Part shown: in pieces, positions 7,411-16,550 of the stretch
How the letters are laid out: every line of letters starts with the position of its first letter
Numbering within the stretch: the first letter of the stretch is position 1
Assembly (NCBI GenBank): GCA_030645495.1
Contig: JAUSLV010000011.1
Span: forward strand, 62,001-126,000
Direction of reading: 5' to 3'
Origin: Actinomycetota bacterium
GTDB lineage: Bacteria; Actinomycetota; Acidimicrobiia; Acidimicrobiales; Ilumatobacteraceae
Length of the DNA stretch: 64,000 nt
Position numbers and translations under genes: made by a program
Notes under the pieces: model-generated
What the model was told of the DNA's origin: nothing
The model's database searches: none
Seen by the model: the letters and a program-made list of their open reading frames with translations, nothing else

Positions 7411-9864
7411 TCACTCCACGACCCGCAGCGTGCCGGGCACGTCCATCCGGCGCAGCTTGCGCAGCGTGAGCAGCGGAGCCACGGCGACGGCCACCACACC
7501 GAGCAGCATCGCGGTCAGGATCGTGGTGCCCGACACGATCACCTCCATGCCCAGCTCGGGCATCGTGGTGGCGATCACGCTGCTCGTCACCCAGCGCACC
7601 ACCACCGCCCCGAGGCCGATGCCGACTGCCGTTCCCAGTAGCCCGTAGAGCAATCCCTCCACGATCTCCAGCCCGATCACCTTGCGCACCGGCAACCCGA
7701 ACGCGAACAGCGTCGCCCGCTCGCGGGCGCGCTCGTCGGCGTTGATGCTGGTGGCGTTGTAGGCGATCAACAGCGCGAGCAACAGGATGAACCCCTCGAG
7801 CACCCGGAACAACGAGGTGAAGCTCTGCATCGTGTCGCGCAGCACCGTGCTCGACATCGACACCGGCTGCACCGACGCCACTGCAGGAAGGTTGAACAGC
7901 GCGCGTTGCACGTCGTCGGGGGTGGTGCCCGCGGCCGGCAGCACGTAGGCCTGGTTGGCAAGGCCGGCGACGCCGAACACTGCGAGTTGCGCACGGTCGA
8001 CGTACACCGCGAACCGGTACGGGCTGGGGTGGATGCCGGTGACGCGCACCTCCGACTCGGTCATGGTGACGCCGCCTGCGGACAGGCTCGGGTGGGTGAG
8101 CACGACCGTGTCGCCGACTGCGGCATCGAGATCGTCGGCGGCCACGGCGGAGATCACGATGCCGAGGCCCGGCCCACCCGCGGTGAACGTCGGCGCCCAC
8201 ACGTCGTTGTCGAGATCGATCGCCTCCACCAACACGTCGAAGCCGCTCGCATCGGTGCCGGCCGGGCCCACAGCACGCAGCCGACCGCCTACGCGCACCA
8301 CCGGTGTGATCGCACCAACCGTGGGCGACTCGGCGATCGAGGAGAACTCCTCGCCATCGACCGCCACGAACGTGTCGAGCGCGACGGCCACACGGTCGGG
8401 GTGGTCGGCCAGCAGCTCGCGGTCGTAGGTGTCGATCGTGCCGTAGAACGAGTCGAGCATGCCCAACACCGCCACCAGCGTGGCGATTGCCGCGCCGATC
8501 CCCAGCGAGGTGAGCAGCGTGCGGCGCGGGGCGCGCAGCACGTTGCCGAGCGGCATGCGCCGGAACGCGCTGCGCGGCCACGGGAGATGGCGCAGCAGGG
8601 GCGAGAGGCCACGGCGGGCGGTGCGATGGGTGGTGGTGATCGCCTCCACGGGGGTCATCCGCACCGCCCGCAGCACGGGCCAGGCGGTGGCCAACAGCGG
8701 CAGCACGAAGCCCAGCGCAGCACCCTGCGCGAACACACTCCACTGGAAGCTCGTGTGCCACACGGGCATCGGCAGCGTGTCGAGGTACACCGGTCGCAGG
8801 GCCCAGATCGCCACCCACCCCACCATCACGCCCAGCACGACCCCGGCGAGCGCGATCTGCACGCCCACCAGCAGCGGGCGCAGGGCCAACTGCCGGCGCG
8901 ACGAACCCAACGCCATCGCGATGCCGATCTCGCGCCGCTGCGCCTCCACCATCCGGCTGGAGAGGTTGAACGCCCCGAACGCCGCACCGGCCAGGATCAA
9001 CGCGGCGAACACCCGGTTCACCTTCTCGTCGCCCTCGATGTCGTCGTACAGCAGCCGGTAGGCGTCGTCATCGCGGGCCACCATCACGGTCTCACCGAGG
9101 CCGAGGTCGGCAGTTGCGAACGCGTCGCGCACCTGTGCCGCCACTGCCTCGATGTCGAGTCCTGGGCGCACTTGCAGCACGAGGTCGTTGACCGCGCCGG
9201 GCATGTCGGCGAGGTCTTGCGCGGTGGCCAGCGACACGAACACTGCGGCGAAGTTGGCCTGCGCGAAGAACCCGCCGTCGTCGGTGGTGACCAGGAAGTA
9301 CTCGGGTGCGAGCCCGAGGCCCACGACATGCACCGCGCGGTCGCCACTGAGGCGCACGGCCGCGCCCGCAGGCAGATCGTAGAAGTCGGCGAAGTTGCGC
9401 TCGAGCACCGCAACCGCCTCGCCGTCGTCGGCGAGCTCGAGTTGCCGCCCCTCTCCGGGCGTGACGAACGGGATCGTCAGCCGCGGTTGGCCGCTCTGCA
9501 CGTCGAGCCCGACGATGCGACCGGGCACCAGGATCGAGCGCTCTGCGGTCGACGCGTCGACCTGGGTGGCGGTGATGAGGCGTTCGTCGGCGATTGCCAC
9601 CACCGACGGATCGGCGAGGTGCTGCAGCGCGGCCAGCATTGCGCCCTGAGGAACACTCGCTCCCTCCGCCGCGCGCACTCGGATGTCGTACATGCCGGTG
9701 AGCTGGAAGCTGGCCTCGTTCGACTCGCGACGCCACGTGGAGGTGCTGCCCAACGCCGAGTACACGCCCGTGCCGATCGCGATGACGAACGCGATCGCTG
9801 CAACCTGCAGCCACTTGCGCCGCAGGTCTCTGGCGGACCATCGCAGGACGAACAACGTGCGCAC
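7411..9864 (-). CDS. ABC exporter permease with two FtsX domains
   Basis: An 817-residue membrane protein. The N-terminus (LFVLRWSARDLRRKWLQ, then a hydrophobic helix) is followed by an extracytoplasmic MacB-type domain (about 40-250), a first FtsX core of three helices (about 275-400, containing NLSSRMVEAQRREIGIAMALG), a second helix plus extracytoplasmic domain (about 430-670), and a final FtsX core with ADERARERATLFAFGLPVRK. This duplicated FtsX layout is typical of actinobacterial lipoprotein- or peptide-export ABC systems. It starts 7 bp after the ATPase gene ends, so both form one transporter. The cargo is unknown. Confidence 0.88.
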   Translation of the reverse strand: MRTLFVLRWSARDLRRKWLQVAAIAFVIAIGTGVYSALGSTSTWRRESNEASFQLTGMYDIRVRAAEGASVPQGAMLAALQHLADPSVVAIADERLITATQVDASTAERSILVPGRIVGLDVQSGQPRLTIPFVTPGEGRQLELADDGEAVAVLERNFADFYDLPAGAAVRLSGDRAVHVVGLGLAPEYFLVTTDDGGFFAQANFAAVFVSLATAQDLADMPGAVNDLVLQVRPGLDIEAVAAQVRDAFATADLGLGETVMVARDDDAYRLLYDDIEGDEKVNRVFAALILAGAAFGAFNLSSRMVEAQRREIGIAMALGSSRRQLALRPLLVGVQIALAGVVLGVMVGWVAIWALRPVYLDTLPMPVWHTSFQWSVFAQGAALGFVLPLLATAWPVLRAVRMTPVEAITTTHRTARRGLSPLLRHLPWPRSAFRRMPLGNVLRAPRRTLLTSLGIGAAIATLVAVLGMLDSFYGTIDTYDRELLADHPDRVAVALDTFVAVDGEEFSSIAESPTVGAITPVVRVGGRLRAVGPAGTDASGFDVLVEAIDLDNDVWAPTFTAGGPGLGIVISAVAADDLDAAVGDTVVLTHPSLSAGGVTMTESEVRVTGIHPSPYRFAVYVDRAQLAVFGVAGLANQAYVLPAAGTTPDDVQRALFNLPAVASVQPVSMSSTVLRDTMQSFTSLFRVLEGFILLLALLIAYNATSINADERARERATLFAFGLPVRKVIGLEIVEGLLYGLLGTAVGIGLGAVVVRWVTSSVIATTMPELGMEVIVSGTTILTAMLLGVVAVAVAPLLTLRKLRRMDVPGTLRVVE

Positions 9865-9871
9865 GTGTCAC

Positions 9872-10588
9872 CTACCAGTGCAGGTCCGCGACGGCGGACT
9901 TGCCGCCCACCGGAGGGCCGTCACGAACGACGTTGCCCCCGCTGAGCTCGATCACTCGGTCGGCGATGCGCGAGATCTCGCGGTTGTGCGTGACCACCAC
10001 CACGGTGTGCCCCGCATCGGCTTGGCGCTGCAGCACTTCCAACACCTGCACGCCGGTGTGGAAGTCGAGGTCGCCGGTGGGCTCGTCGGCGACCACGATC
10101 GGATTGCCGGTGGCCAACGCACGGGCGATCGCTACTCGCTGCTGCTCGCCGCCTGACAGTTCGGTGGGGTAGTGGTGCACGCGATCGGCCAGCCCCACCT
10201 CGGCCAGCACCGCCGCCGCCTTCTCCTTCGCGCCGCGAGCACGGCCGGCGATCTCCACGGCGCACTGCACGTTCTCCAGGGCCGTCAGCGTGGGGAACAG
10301 GTTGAAGCTCTGGAACACGAACGAGACCGTGTCGCGACGGAACCGGAACAGGTCGCGACGGTGTTCGGCGGTGACGAGATGGCCACCCACCTCGACGGTG
10401 CCATCAGTGGCGGTGTCGAGCGCGCCGATGATGTTCAGCAAGGTGGTCTTGCCGCTGCCGGACGGGCCCAGCACCACGACGAACTCGCCTGCATCGATCT
10501 GCAGGTCGACGTTGCGCAGGGCATACACCTCACCGCCGCCGACGTCGTAGCGGCGCGACACACCCCGGAGACTGATCGCACTGGTCAT
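9872..10588 (-). CDS. ABC transporter ATP-binding protein (LolD/MacB type)
   Basis: A 238-residue nucleotide-binding subunit. It has Walker A GPSGSGKTT (about residues 42-50), Q-loop in FVFQSFNLFPTLTALENV, signature LSGGEQQRVAIARAL, Walker B VVADEPTGDLD and the H-loop in VVVTHNREI. The DEPTGDLD sequence and length are diagnostic of the MacB/LolD/FtsE branch that powers FtsX-type permeases. That fits the permease encoded immediately downstream. It should hydrolyse ATP at the inner face of the membrane. Gene order (ATPase first, permease second, 7-bp gap) indicates one operon. Confidence 0.93.
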   Translation of the reverse strand: MTSAISLRGVSRRYDVGGGEVYALRNVDLQIDAGEFVVVLGPSGSGKTTLLNIIGALDTATDGTVEVGGHLVTAEHRRDLFRFRRDTVSFVFQSFNLFPTLTALENVQCAVEIAGRARGAKEKAAAVLAEVGLADRVHHYPTELSGGEQQRVAIARALATGNPIVVADEPTGDLDFHTGVQVLEVLQRQADAGHTVVVVTHNREISRIADRVIELSGGNVVRDGPPVGGKSAVADLHW

Positions 10589-10669
10589 GCCTGCAGTGTC
10601 CTGCGCGACCGCTGGTCGTGCAAGGGCCGCACGTCATGGCAGCTTTCCGACGGTTCCCTCCGCACTGCC

Positions 10670-10675
10670 TAGACT
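10670..10675 (+). promoter_or_regulatory. -10 box TAGACT of the stomatin-like gene
   Basis: TAGACT lies 29 nt before the ATG at 10705. It leaves a leader of about 20-25 nt that carries the Shine-Dalgarno GGGAGGC. Confidence 0.45.
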
Positions 10676-10704
10676 GCGGTCACATCGATCGGGAGGCACA
10701 TCTC

Positions 10705-11655
10705 ATGGGCTCTGGAACAGTTGTCATCATCATCGCTGCGGTGGTGCTGCTGCTCATCGTGCTCACCGGGCTGCGCACGGTGAATCAGGGCACGGTGGCC
10801 GTCACCACCATCTTCGGCAAGTACCGCCGCACGTTGCGCCCCGGCCTCAACGTGGTGGTGCCGTTCGTCGAGAAGATCTTCCGGCGCATCAGCGTGCAGA
10901 ACCGGGCCGTCGAGCTGCAGTTCCAGGCGATCACGTTCGACCAGGCCAACGTGTACTTCACCGCGATGATGGTGTACGGCGCGATCAGCGAGTCGGAAGA
11001 CACCATCAAGAACATCGCCTTCAAGTTCGTCAGCGAGAAGGACTTCCTCACCGCGCTCGTGCGCAGCGTGGAAGGCAGCACCCGCGGCTTCGTGGCCACC
11101 AAGAAGCAGGCAGAGATCCTGGCCCTGCGCGGCGAGATCGTGGCCGAGGTGAAGGACAACCTCGACCACGTGATCGAGACATGGGGCTTCCACCTCATCG
11201 ACCTGCAGCTCAACGACATCACCTTCGACCAGGCGATCACCACCTCGATGGCCCAAGTGGTGGCCAGCAACAACCTGAAGGCCGCGGCCACCAACGAGGG
11301 CGACGCACTGCTGATCCGCAAGACCAAGGAGGCCGAGGCGCTGGGCACCGCCGTGCGCATCGAGGCCGAGGCCGAGCGCACAGCGGCCCAACTGCGGGGC
11401 CAAGGTGTTGCGCTGTTCCGGGCCGAAGTGGCCCGTGGCCTGGCCCAGGCCGCCCGCGAGATGGACGCCAACAGCGTCGACCAGTCGCTGATCCTGTTCT
11501 CGATGTGGACCGAATCGATCCGCCACGTCGCCGAGAACGGCAAGGGCAACGTGCTGTTCCTCGACGGTTCGCCGTCCGGCATGGAGAAGCAGATGCAAGA
11601 CCTGATGGCCATGCAACAGCTGCACGTCGTGCAACGTCCCGACGGCGCGCAGTAA
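10705..11655 (+). CDS. SPFH/stomatin-like membrane protein
   Basis: A 316-residue protein with one N-terminal hydrophobic helix (about residues 5-23, VVIIIAAVVLLLIVLTGL). It continues into an SPFH/band-7 domain: TVNQGTVAVTTIFGKYRRTLRPGLNVVVPFVEKI, then QAITFDQANVYFTAMMVYGAI and a WGFHLIDLQLNDITFD segment. A helical, Ala/Glu-rich region (about 195-260) typical of band-7 oligomers follows. Such proteins form rings at membrane microdomains and often stabilise or regulate proteases and channels. No NfeD-like partner is adjacent, so the partner is unknown. The ATG at 10705 has a Shine-Dalgarno, and the helix begins right after it. Confidence 0.9.
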   Translation: MGSGTVVIIIAAVVLLLIVLTGLRTVNQGTVAVTTIFGKYRRTLRPGLNVVVPFVEKIFRRISVQNRAVELQFQAITFDQANVYFTAMMVYGAISESEDTIKNIAFKFVSEKDFLTALVRSVEGSTRGFVATKKQAEILALRGEIVAEVKDNLDHVIETWGFHLIDLQLNDITFDQAITTSMAQVVASNNLKAAATNEGDALLIRKTKEAEALGTAVRIEAEAERTAAQLRGQGVALFRAEVARGLAQAAREMDANSVDQSLILFSMWTESIRHVAENGKGNVLFLDGSPSGMEKQMQDLMAMQQLHVVQRPDGAQ

Positions 11656-11675
11656 CCGTTCGCCCCTCCAGCAGT

Positions 11676-11681
11676 TATCAT
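11676..11681 (+). promoter_or_regulatory. -10 box TATCAT, leaderless start of the Rieske oxygenase
   Basis: TATCAT ends 8 nt before the GTG at 11690, with no ribosome-binding site in between. Confidence 0.5.
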
Positions 11682-11689
11682 CGCCGCCA

Positions 11690-12691
11690 GTGGAACTCGG
11701 TGAAACTCTCCCCGCACGTTGGTACAACGACCCTGAGATCTGGCAGCGCGAGCGCTGGCCGATCTTCGGGAGCAACTGGGTGCACGTCGCCTACGACCAC
11801 CAGCTGCGCAATGTCGGCGACTATGTCACCGAGAATCTGGCCGGCTGGCCGATCTTCATCCGGCGCATCGAGGATGGGTCGTTGCGCGCGTTCTACAACC
11901 TGTGCCCGCACCGCGCCGGCCCGTTGGTGTTCGACGGTGAGGGTTGCTCGAAGAACGTGGTGTGCAAGTACCACGGCTGGGCGTTCAACGCCGACGGCAA
12001 GCTGCTGAGCGCACGCGACTTCGGTGCCGACGCGCCGCCCAACATGGATCTCACCGGCATCCAGGTGGAATCGTGGCGCGGCATGGTGTGGGTGTGCCTC
12101 AACCCCGTGGTGCCGCCACTGCTCGAATGGCTGGGTGAGTTCCCGGCCGAGCTCGCCGAGGTGCCGCTCGAGACGTACCGCTTCCACAGCAAGAGCGTGC
12201 GCCACGTGGCCTGCAACTGGAAGACGTACGGCGACAACTTCCTCGAGGGCTACCACCTGCCCACCACGCACCCGGCGATGAGTCGCGATGCCGACGCGTT
12301 GAACTACAAGGTGATCTACAAGGGCGACAACCGGTGGAACATCCACCAGATGCCCCCGCGCGACGGCAGCACGTTCGGCACGTTCGGGTACTTCTGGCCC
12401 ACCTACGCGTTCGACATCTTCCCCCAGGGCTTCGCAGTCGAGCGCTGGCTGCCCCGTGGCCACACGCACAGTGACCTGATCTTCGAATACTTCTTCCACG
12501 ACGACGCCGAAGGCATCGAGGAGATCGTCAAGTTCAGCGAAGAGGTGGCCGACGAAGATGCGCGCATGTGCGAGCACGTGCAGCGCAACCTCGATGCCGG
12601 CAACTACAACACCGGCGTGCTCAGCCCCAAGTGGGAGTACCCGCTCTCGGTGTTCCACACGATGATTCGCGAGGCCGTAGGCCCACTCTGA
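11690..12691 (+). CDS. Rieske non-heme iron oxygenase, alpha subunit
   Basis: A 333-residue cytoplasmic enzyme. The Rieske [2Fe-2S] ligands are in NLCPHRAGPL (C-x-H) and VVCKYHGWAF (C-x2-H). The mononuclear-iron site is in NWKTYGDNFLEGYHLPTTHP, with the two His ligands, and the third ligand is probably in the acidic helix around VADEDARMCEHV. This is the ring-hydroxylating-dioxygenase alpha-subunit layout, also found in related N- and O-demethylases and choline-type monooxygenases. The substrate is unknown. No ferredoxin, reductase or beta subunit gene is adjacent, so it must draw electrons from proteins encoded elsewhere. Confidence 0.9.
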   Translation: MELGETLPARWYNDPEIWQRERWPIFGSNWVHVAYDHQLRNVGDYVTENLAGWPIFIRRIEDGSLRAFYNLCPHRAGPLVFDGEGCSKNVVCKYHGWAFNADGKLLSARDFGADAPPNMDLTGIQVESWRGMVWVCLNPVVPPLLEWLGEFPAELAEVPLETYRFHSKSVRHVACNWKTYGDNFLEGYHLPTTHPAMSRDADALNYKVIYKGDNRWNIHQMPPRDGSTFGTFGYFWPTYAFDIFPQGFAVERWLPRGHTHSDLIFEYFFHDDAEGIEEIVKFSEEVADEDARMCEHVQRNLDAGNYNTGVLSPKWEYPLSVFHTMIREAVGPL

Positions 12692-12713
12692 AGGGCCGTA
12701 GGCCCCGACCGGG

Positions 12714-13514
12714 TCAGCGCGGTTCGACGAGTTGCGAGGCGGTGAGCACGGCGAACACGCCCAGTTCGTCGCACGCCTCGGCGTATGACACACCGCGCCC
12801 GAACCCCGCGGCCACGCGTGTCTCGCCGACGAGTGCCACCCACTCACCCACGGCCGGCCGCAGAATGTGGGCGCTGACGTCGGGGTTGATCATCGTGACC
12901 ACGCTGGAATCGATGCTCATGCCCACCAGGCTGACGAAGTCGAACGCATAGGCCATGCGGGCCGCAGGGCGGATCGGTTCGCCGGCGATCACCGGGGTGG
13001 TGAGGCGGATCCAGGTGGCCGAAGCCTGCGAGTCGCTGCGCCGTGCGAACAGCAGGTCGGCGGCGACGATCGCCCCGTTGTCGCGGGGCCGCAGCGTGCG
13101 CAGGTGCACCGACTCTGCGGGCGGAGTGATCCGCCGAGTGGGTACGTCGTCCGTGGTACCCGGGGGAATCACTGGGCTGTCGGCGAAGTCGGCCTCGCGC
13201 AGGCGCAGCACCGTGGCCCGCACACAGGCGACGTCGTCGGCCCACAGCGTGGCGTCCACCACTTGCAGCTTCTTGCCCTCGCGGCTCACGTCGGTGGTGA
13301 TGGTGAGCGGCCGGCCCACCGGCACGGGGCGTTGCAGGTCGACGGTGAAGCGGGCCATCGACATCGGGGCGAGCGTTCGCACGTCGTCGACGCAGTGCGC
13401 GATCAGCGCGAGCGCGCTGCTGCCGTCGGTCTGCTCCGGGTTCCAGGGGCCACAGGTGAACGAGGTGGCGACGAAGTTGGCTCCGTCGCGGAAGAACAAG
13501 GCGGGGGATTCCAC
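12714..13514 (-). CDS. Acyl-CoA thioesterase-like (double hot-dog) protein
   Basis: A 266-residue protein with the two-hot-dog arrangement of TesB-like thioesterases. The first half carries ARFTVDLQRPVPVGRPLTITTDVSREGKKLQVVDATLW, the strand-turn-strand pattern of that family. The second half has WIRLTTPVIAGEPIRPAARMAYAFDFVS, and ends with VGETRVAAGFGRGVSYAE. It probably hydrolyses or binds acyl-CoA thioesters in the cytoplasm; substrate unknown. It converges with the Rieske gene across 22 bp. GTG at 13514 follows a -10 box (TACGAT) by 10 nt. Confidence 0.75.
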   Translation of the reverse strand: MESPALFFRDGANFVATSFTCGPWNPEQTDGSSALALIAHCVDDVRTLAPMSMARFTVDLQRPVPVGRPLTITTDVSREGKKLQVVDATLWADDVACVRATVLRLREADFADSPVIPPGTTDDVPTRRITPPAESVHLRTLRPRDNGAIVAADLLFARRSDSQASATWIRLTTPVIAGEPIRPAARMAYAFDFVSLVGMSIDSSVVTMINPDVSAHILRPAVGEWVALVGETRVAAGFGRGVSYAEACDELGVFAVLTASQLVEPR

Positions 13515-13524
13515 AACACCCCCG

Positions 13525-13530
13525 ATCGTA
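13525..13530 (-). promoter_or_regulatory. -10 box TACGAT of the thioesterase-like gene
   Basis: On the minus strand TACGAT ends 10 nt before the GTG at 13514, leaving essentially no leader. Confidence 0.4.
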
Positions 13531-13550
13531 TCGGCGAGCCGTGCAGCGGT

Positions 13551-13575
13551 CTCAGCCCACCTCGGCCCACCTCAG
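13551..13575. repeat. 10-bp tandem repeat upstream of the thioesterase-like promoter
   Basis: CTCAGCCCAC (13551-13560), CTCGGCCCAC (13561-13570) and a partial CTCAG (13571-13575) repeat at one-helical-turn spacing. They start 20 bp upstream of the -10 box, so they could be protein-binding half-sites. The 113-bp gap between this gene and the ABC operon holds nothing else I can name. Confidence 0.45.
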
Positions 13576-13627
13576 CTGATGTCAACAGGGGCCCGGGCTT
13601 GGTCGGGCTTGGCCGAACTCGGACGGC

Positions 13628-14671
13628 TCAGACGGTCTCGCAGACGGCGCTACTGCCGTCGACGACGACCGCTGTGCGATCGCCGATGCTGAGGTGATCG
13701 GCAGCGCCTTGACCGACATCGACGCTGACGAGCCGGTCGAGCACGTCGAGTCGAACGCCCACGAGCGTGCTGGCACCTTGGAAGGTCACCGATGTCACCG
13801 TGCCGGCGAAGCCGCCGTCGGTCGTCAGCGACAGGTCTTCGGGCCGCACCAGCAGATGCAACCGCTCGCCAGTGGTGGCCTTCGCGGCCTTCGGCACAGC
13901 AAACCGTTGATCCAGCACCGACACCTCGCCGCTGCCGAGGGCCTCGGCCGGGAGTTCGTTCATGGAGCCGACGAAACGGGCAACGAACGCGGTCTTCGGG
14001 TGGCGGTATACATCGGTGGGCGTGCCGAGCTGCTCGAGGTTGCCCTGCGACATGACACAGACTCGGTCGCTGATCGCCAGCGCCTCCTCCTGGTCGTGGG
14101 TGACGAACAGGGTGGTGATGCCCACTTCGGTCTGGATGCGGCGGATCTCGTCGCGCAATGAGGTGCGCACCTTGGCATCGAGCGCGCTGAGCGGCTCGTC
14201 GAGCAGGAGCACCCGCGGCTGGATCGCGAGCGCGCGAGCCAGCGCGACACGTTGCTGCTGGCCGCCCGACAACTGGTGTGGGTAGCGGTCGGCGAACTTG
14301 GTGAGCTCCACCAGTTCCAGCATCTCGCCCACGCGGCGGTGCCGGTCGGCGGCGTGCATCTTGCGCGTGCGCAGCCCGAAGTCGATGTTGTTGGCGACCG
14401 TGAGGTTGGGGAACAGGCTGTAGCTCTGGAACACCATGCCCATGTTGCGCTTGTGCGCGGGGGTGCGGGTGATGTCGGCGCCGCCGACGAGCACGGCCCC
14501 CGAGTCGGCGAACTCGAACCCGGCGGCGATGCGCAAGGCCGTGGTCTTGCCGCACCCGGACGGGCCGAGCAGGGTGATCAATTCGCCGTCCTTGACGTCG
14601 AGGTCGAGGCCCTCGAGCGCGACGTTCGGACCGAACGTCTTGCGAACGGAGATGAAGTCGAGTGCGGTCAT
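13628..14671 (-). CDS. ABC importer ATP-binding protein (PotA/FbpC-type)
   Basis: A 347-residue nucleotide-binding subunit. Walker A is LLGPSGCGKTTALR (about 34-47), Q-loop GMVFQSYSLFPNLTV, signature HQLSGGQQQRVALARAL, Walker B LLLDEPLSALD, H-loop FVTHDQEEAL. A C-terminal TOBE-like beta domain follows (about 245-347, including LLVRPEDLSL). The length and TOBE domain place it with the spermidine/putrescine, iron(III), thiamine and 2-aminoethylphosphonate importers. Its ATG overlaps the preceding permease stop (ATGA), so translation is probably coupled. It is the last gene of the four-gene importer. Confidence 0.92.
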   Translation of the reverse strand: MTALDFISVRKTFGPNVALEGLDLDVKDGELITLLGPSGCGKTTALRIAAGFEFADSGAVLVGGADITRTPAHKRNMGMVFQSYSLFPNLTVANNIDFGLRTRKMHAADRHRRVGEMLELVELTKFADRYPHQLSGGQQQRVALARALAIQPRVLLLDEPLSALDAKVRTSLRDEIRRIQTEVGITTLFVTHDQEEALAISDRVCVMSQGNLEQLGTPTDVYRHPKTAFVARFVGSMNELPAEALGSGEVSVLDQRFAVPKAAKATTGERLHLLVRPEDLSLTTDGGFAGTVTSVTFQGASTLVGVRLDVLDRLVSVDVGQGAADHLSIGDRTAVVVDGSSAVCETV

Positions 14672-15624
14672 GAAGAAAGGTCTCCCTTGGCGGCCAGCTG
14701 TGCCGACCGGTGCTCGAACGTCTTGCGCTTGGGGTTTCTCTTGCGGGTGAGCACGCTCAGCAGGAGGAAGAGTGCGGTGGTGGCCAGCAACGCCAGCAGG
14801 TTGAGGGCATAGCCGGCTTGGGGTTCGCGGCCGACGAACGTGGCCTGGAACCGAGGCAGCGTCTCCTTCAACAGCGTGTCGGCGATGGTGAACTCACCGA
14901 TCACCACCGCAGCGGTGAGGAAGCTGACGGAGATCATCGATGTGCGCAGGTTGGGGATGACCACCTTCAGCACAGTGCCCGCCCACCCGCGGCCGAGGCT
15001 GCGCGACGCATCGACCAGGGTCTTCAGGTCGATGGCCCGCAGGCCGGCGTCGATCGAGCGGTAGGTGAACGGCAGCGACAGCACCACGTAGAACGGGATC
15101 AGCGAGAAGTCGCTGTTGAGGAACCAACGGGCATGCGGCTTGATCACGATGATGCCGGCCACCAACGCGATGGCAGGGATCATGTACGGCAGCACTGTGA
15201 AGAACTCGACCATGGCGCGTGCCTTGGGCACCCGCAGGTGCACCCAGATGGCCGTCGGCACCAGCAGCAGCAACGTGACGGCCACCGTGCCCACAGCCAA
15301 CTGCAGGCTGAGCTTCAGCGCGGGCCCGAACGACGGGTGATCGAACGCCATCGTGAGCGGCTTCAGCGACCACTTCTTGAACAGCGTCTCGCGGCCGAGG
15401 AGGAAGGCCGGCACGTTCTGCAGCGAGTAGCGGGCCAACGTGAGCAGGGGAGCGAGGAAGAACAGAGCGTGCAGCAGCAGCACCAGTGCGGGGAATACCC
15501 GCGCCCACCGCGTGCGCGGCTTGCCGGCCGAGGGTGGTACGTAGCCCACCGGAGCAGTGTTGAGCAGCTCGTCGGCGATGGCAGCGTTGATCTCCATCTG
15601 CCCGATGGAGGAGCCGGGCATCAT
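14668..15624 (-). CDS. ABC importer permease, second subunit
   Basis: A 318-residue inner-membrane protein with about six to seven helices. It carries the EAA-like coupling loop of binding-protein-dependent importers, recognisable as TLVDASRSLGRGWAGTVLKVVIPNL, which docks on the ATPase. The N-terminal 40 residues are polar. The start at 15624 is preferred because its ATG overlaps the upstream gene's TGA (ATGA) and an AGGTGG ribosome site precedes it; a GTG three codons earlier is possible. It forms a heterodimeric channel with the other permease. Confidence 0.88.
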   Translation of the reverse strand: MMPGSSIGQMEINAAIADELLNTAPVGYVPPSAGKPRTRWARVFPALVLLLHALFFLAPLLTLARYSLQNVPAFLLGRETLFKKWSLKPLTMAFDHPSFGPALKLSLQLAVGTVAVTLLLLVPTAIWVHLRVPKARAMVEFFTVLPYMIPAIALVAGIIVIKPHARWFLNSDFSLIPFYVVLSLPFTYRSIDAGLRAIDLKTLVDASRSLGRGWAGTVLKVVIPNLRTSMISVSFLTAAVVIGEFTIADTLLKETLPRFQATFVGREPQAGYALNLLALLATTALFLLLSVLTRKRNPKRKTFEHRSAQLAAKGDLSS

Positions 15625-16541
15625 GAGCGCCACCTTTCCGCACGCTTGCGCACCACCCAGTAGAGCGACATGGAGATGACCATGATGATGATCATCCAGG
15701 CGGCGAGGGCGTAGCCGACGGCGTCGTCACCGATGGCGACGTCGCCGCCGAGGAAGAACCCGATGCGCAGCGACACGATCATCGAGTTGTCGGTGAGGAT
15801 CCGCGCTGTCGCGTACGCCGCGAACGAGTTGGCGAACAACAGCAGGAAGCCACCCAGCAGTGAAGGGGTGAGTACCGGCAGACCGACGCGCCGCCAATAG
15901 GTGAAGGTGGTGCCACCGAGGTTGGCACACGCTTCGCGCCACGATGCCTTGAGACCATCGATCGCCGGCAGTGTGATCAGCACCATCAGCGGAATGTTGA
16001 AGTAGGCGTAGACGGTGACCAGACCCCAGGTGTTGCCGAGGCCGAAGCCTTTGTCGTAGATGTCGATGCCGAAGAACTTGAGGATGTTGGTGAACACGCC
16101 GGCGCGTGCACCCAACAACGTGATGAACGCGAACGCCAGCGGAAGGCCACCCATGTTGGCGGCGACACCGCTGAACGAGGCGATCAGGCTGCGTAGCCAG
16201 CGCGGCCGGCTGATGGTGGCGGCCGCGTACGCCAGGAGCGTGCCGAAGACCACGCCGACCAGTGCGGCGATCGCCGAGAACTTGACCGAGTACTTGAACG
16301 CCTGGAAGTTCTGGCCGCTGAACGCCTCGCCCATGGCCTCGAGGCTCCAACCGCCGTTCTCGGTGCGCAGCGCGTCGATGAACACGCCGCCGGCGGGGAC
16401 GAAAAGGAACAGCGTCAGGAAGGCGAAGAAGGGCAGCAGGCCCATCCATGCCCAACTGTGCCGCCGGCGAGCGGCCGGCCGCACCGAGGGGGGCGCACCA
16501 GCGGTGCGCCCCCCTTCAGCGTGAATGATGAGATCAGTCAC
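15621..16541 (-). CDS. ABC importer permease, first subunit
   Basis: A 306-residue inner-membrane protein with about six helices after a basic, proline-rich N-terminus. The EAA loop is visible as LKASWREACANLGGTTFTYWRRVGLP, near residues 205-230. It sits 9 bp downstream of the receptor gene and overlaps the second permease by 4 bp. Together these give the usual receptor-permease-permease-ATPase order of polyamine- or iron-type importers. It should provide half of the membrane channel. Confidence 0.88.
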   Translation of the reverse strand: MTDLIIHAEGGRTAGAPPSVRPAARRRHSWAWMGLLPFFAFLTLFLFVPAGGVFIDALRTENGGWSLEAMGEAFSGQNFQAFKYSVKFSAIAALVGVVFGTLLAYAAATISRPRWLRSLIASFSGVAANMGGLPLAFAFITLLGARAGVFTNILKFFGIDIYDKGFGLGNTWGLVTVYAYFNIPLMVLITLPAIDGLKASWREACANLGGTTFTYWRRVGLPVLTPSLLGGFLLLFANSFAAYATARILTDNSMIVSLRIGFFLGGDVAIGDDAVGYALAAWMIIIMVISMSLYWVVRKRAERWRS

Positions 16542-16550
16542 TGGTGCCGA

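Noticed and set aside
13571-13628. CAAGCCCG repeats after the ABC operon as a terminator
   Set aside because: They are direct, not inverted, repeats, so they cannot form a hairpin.
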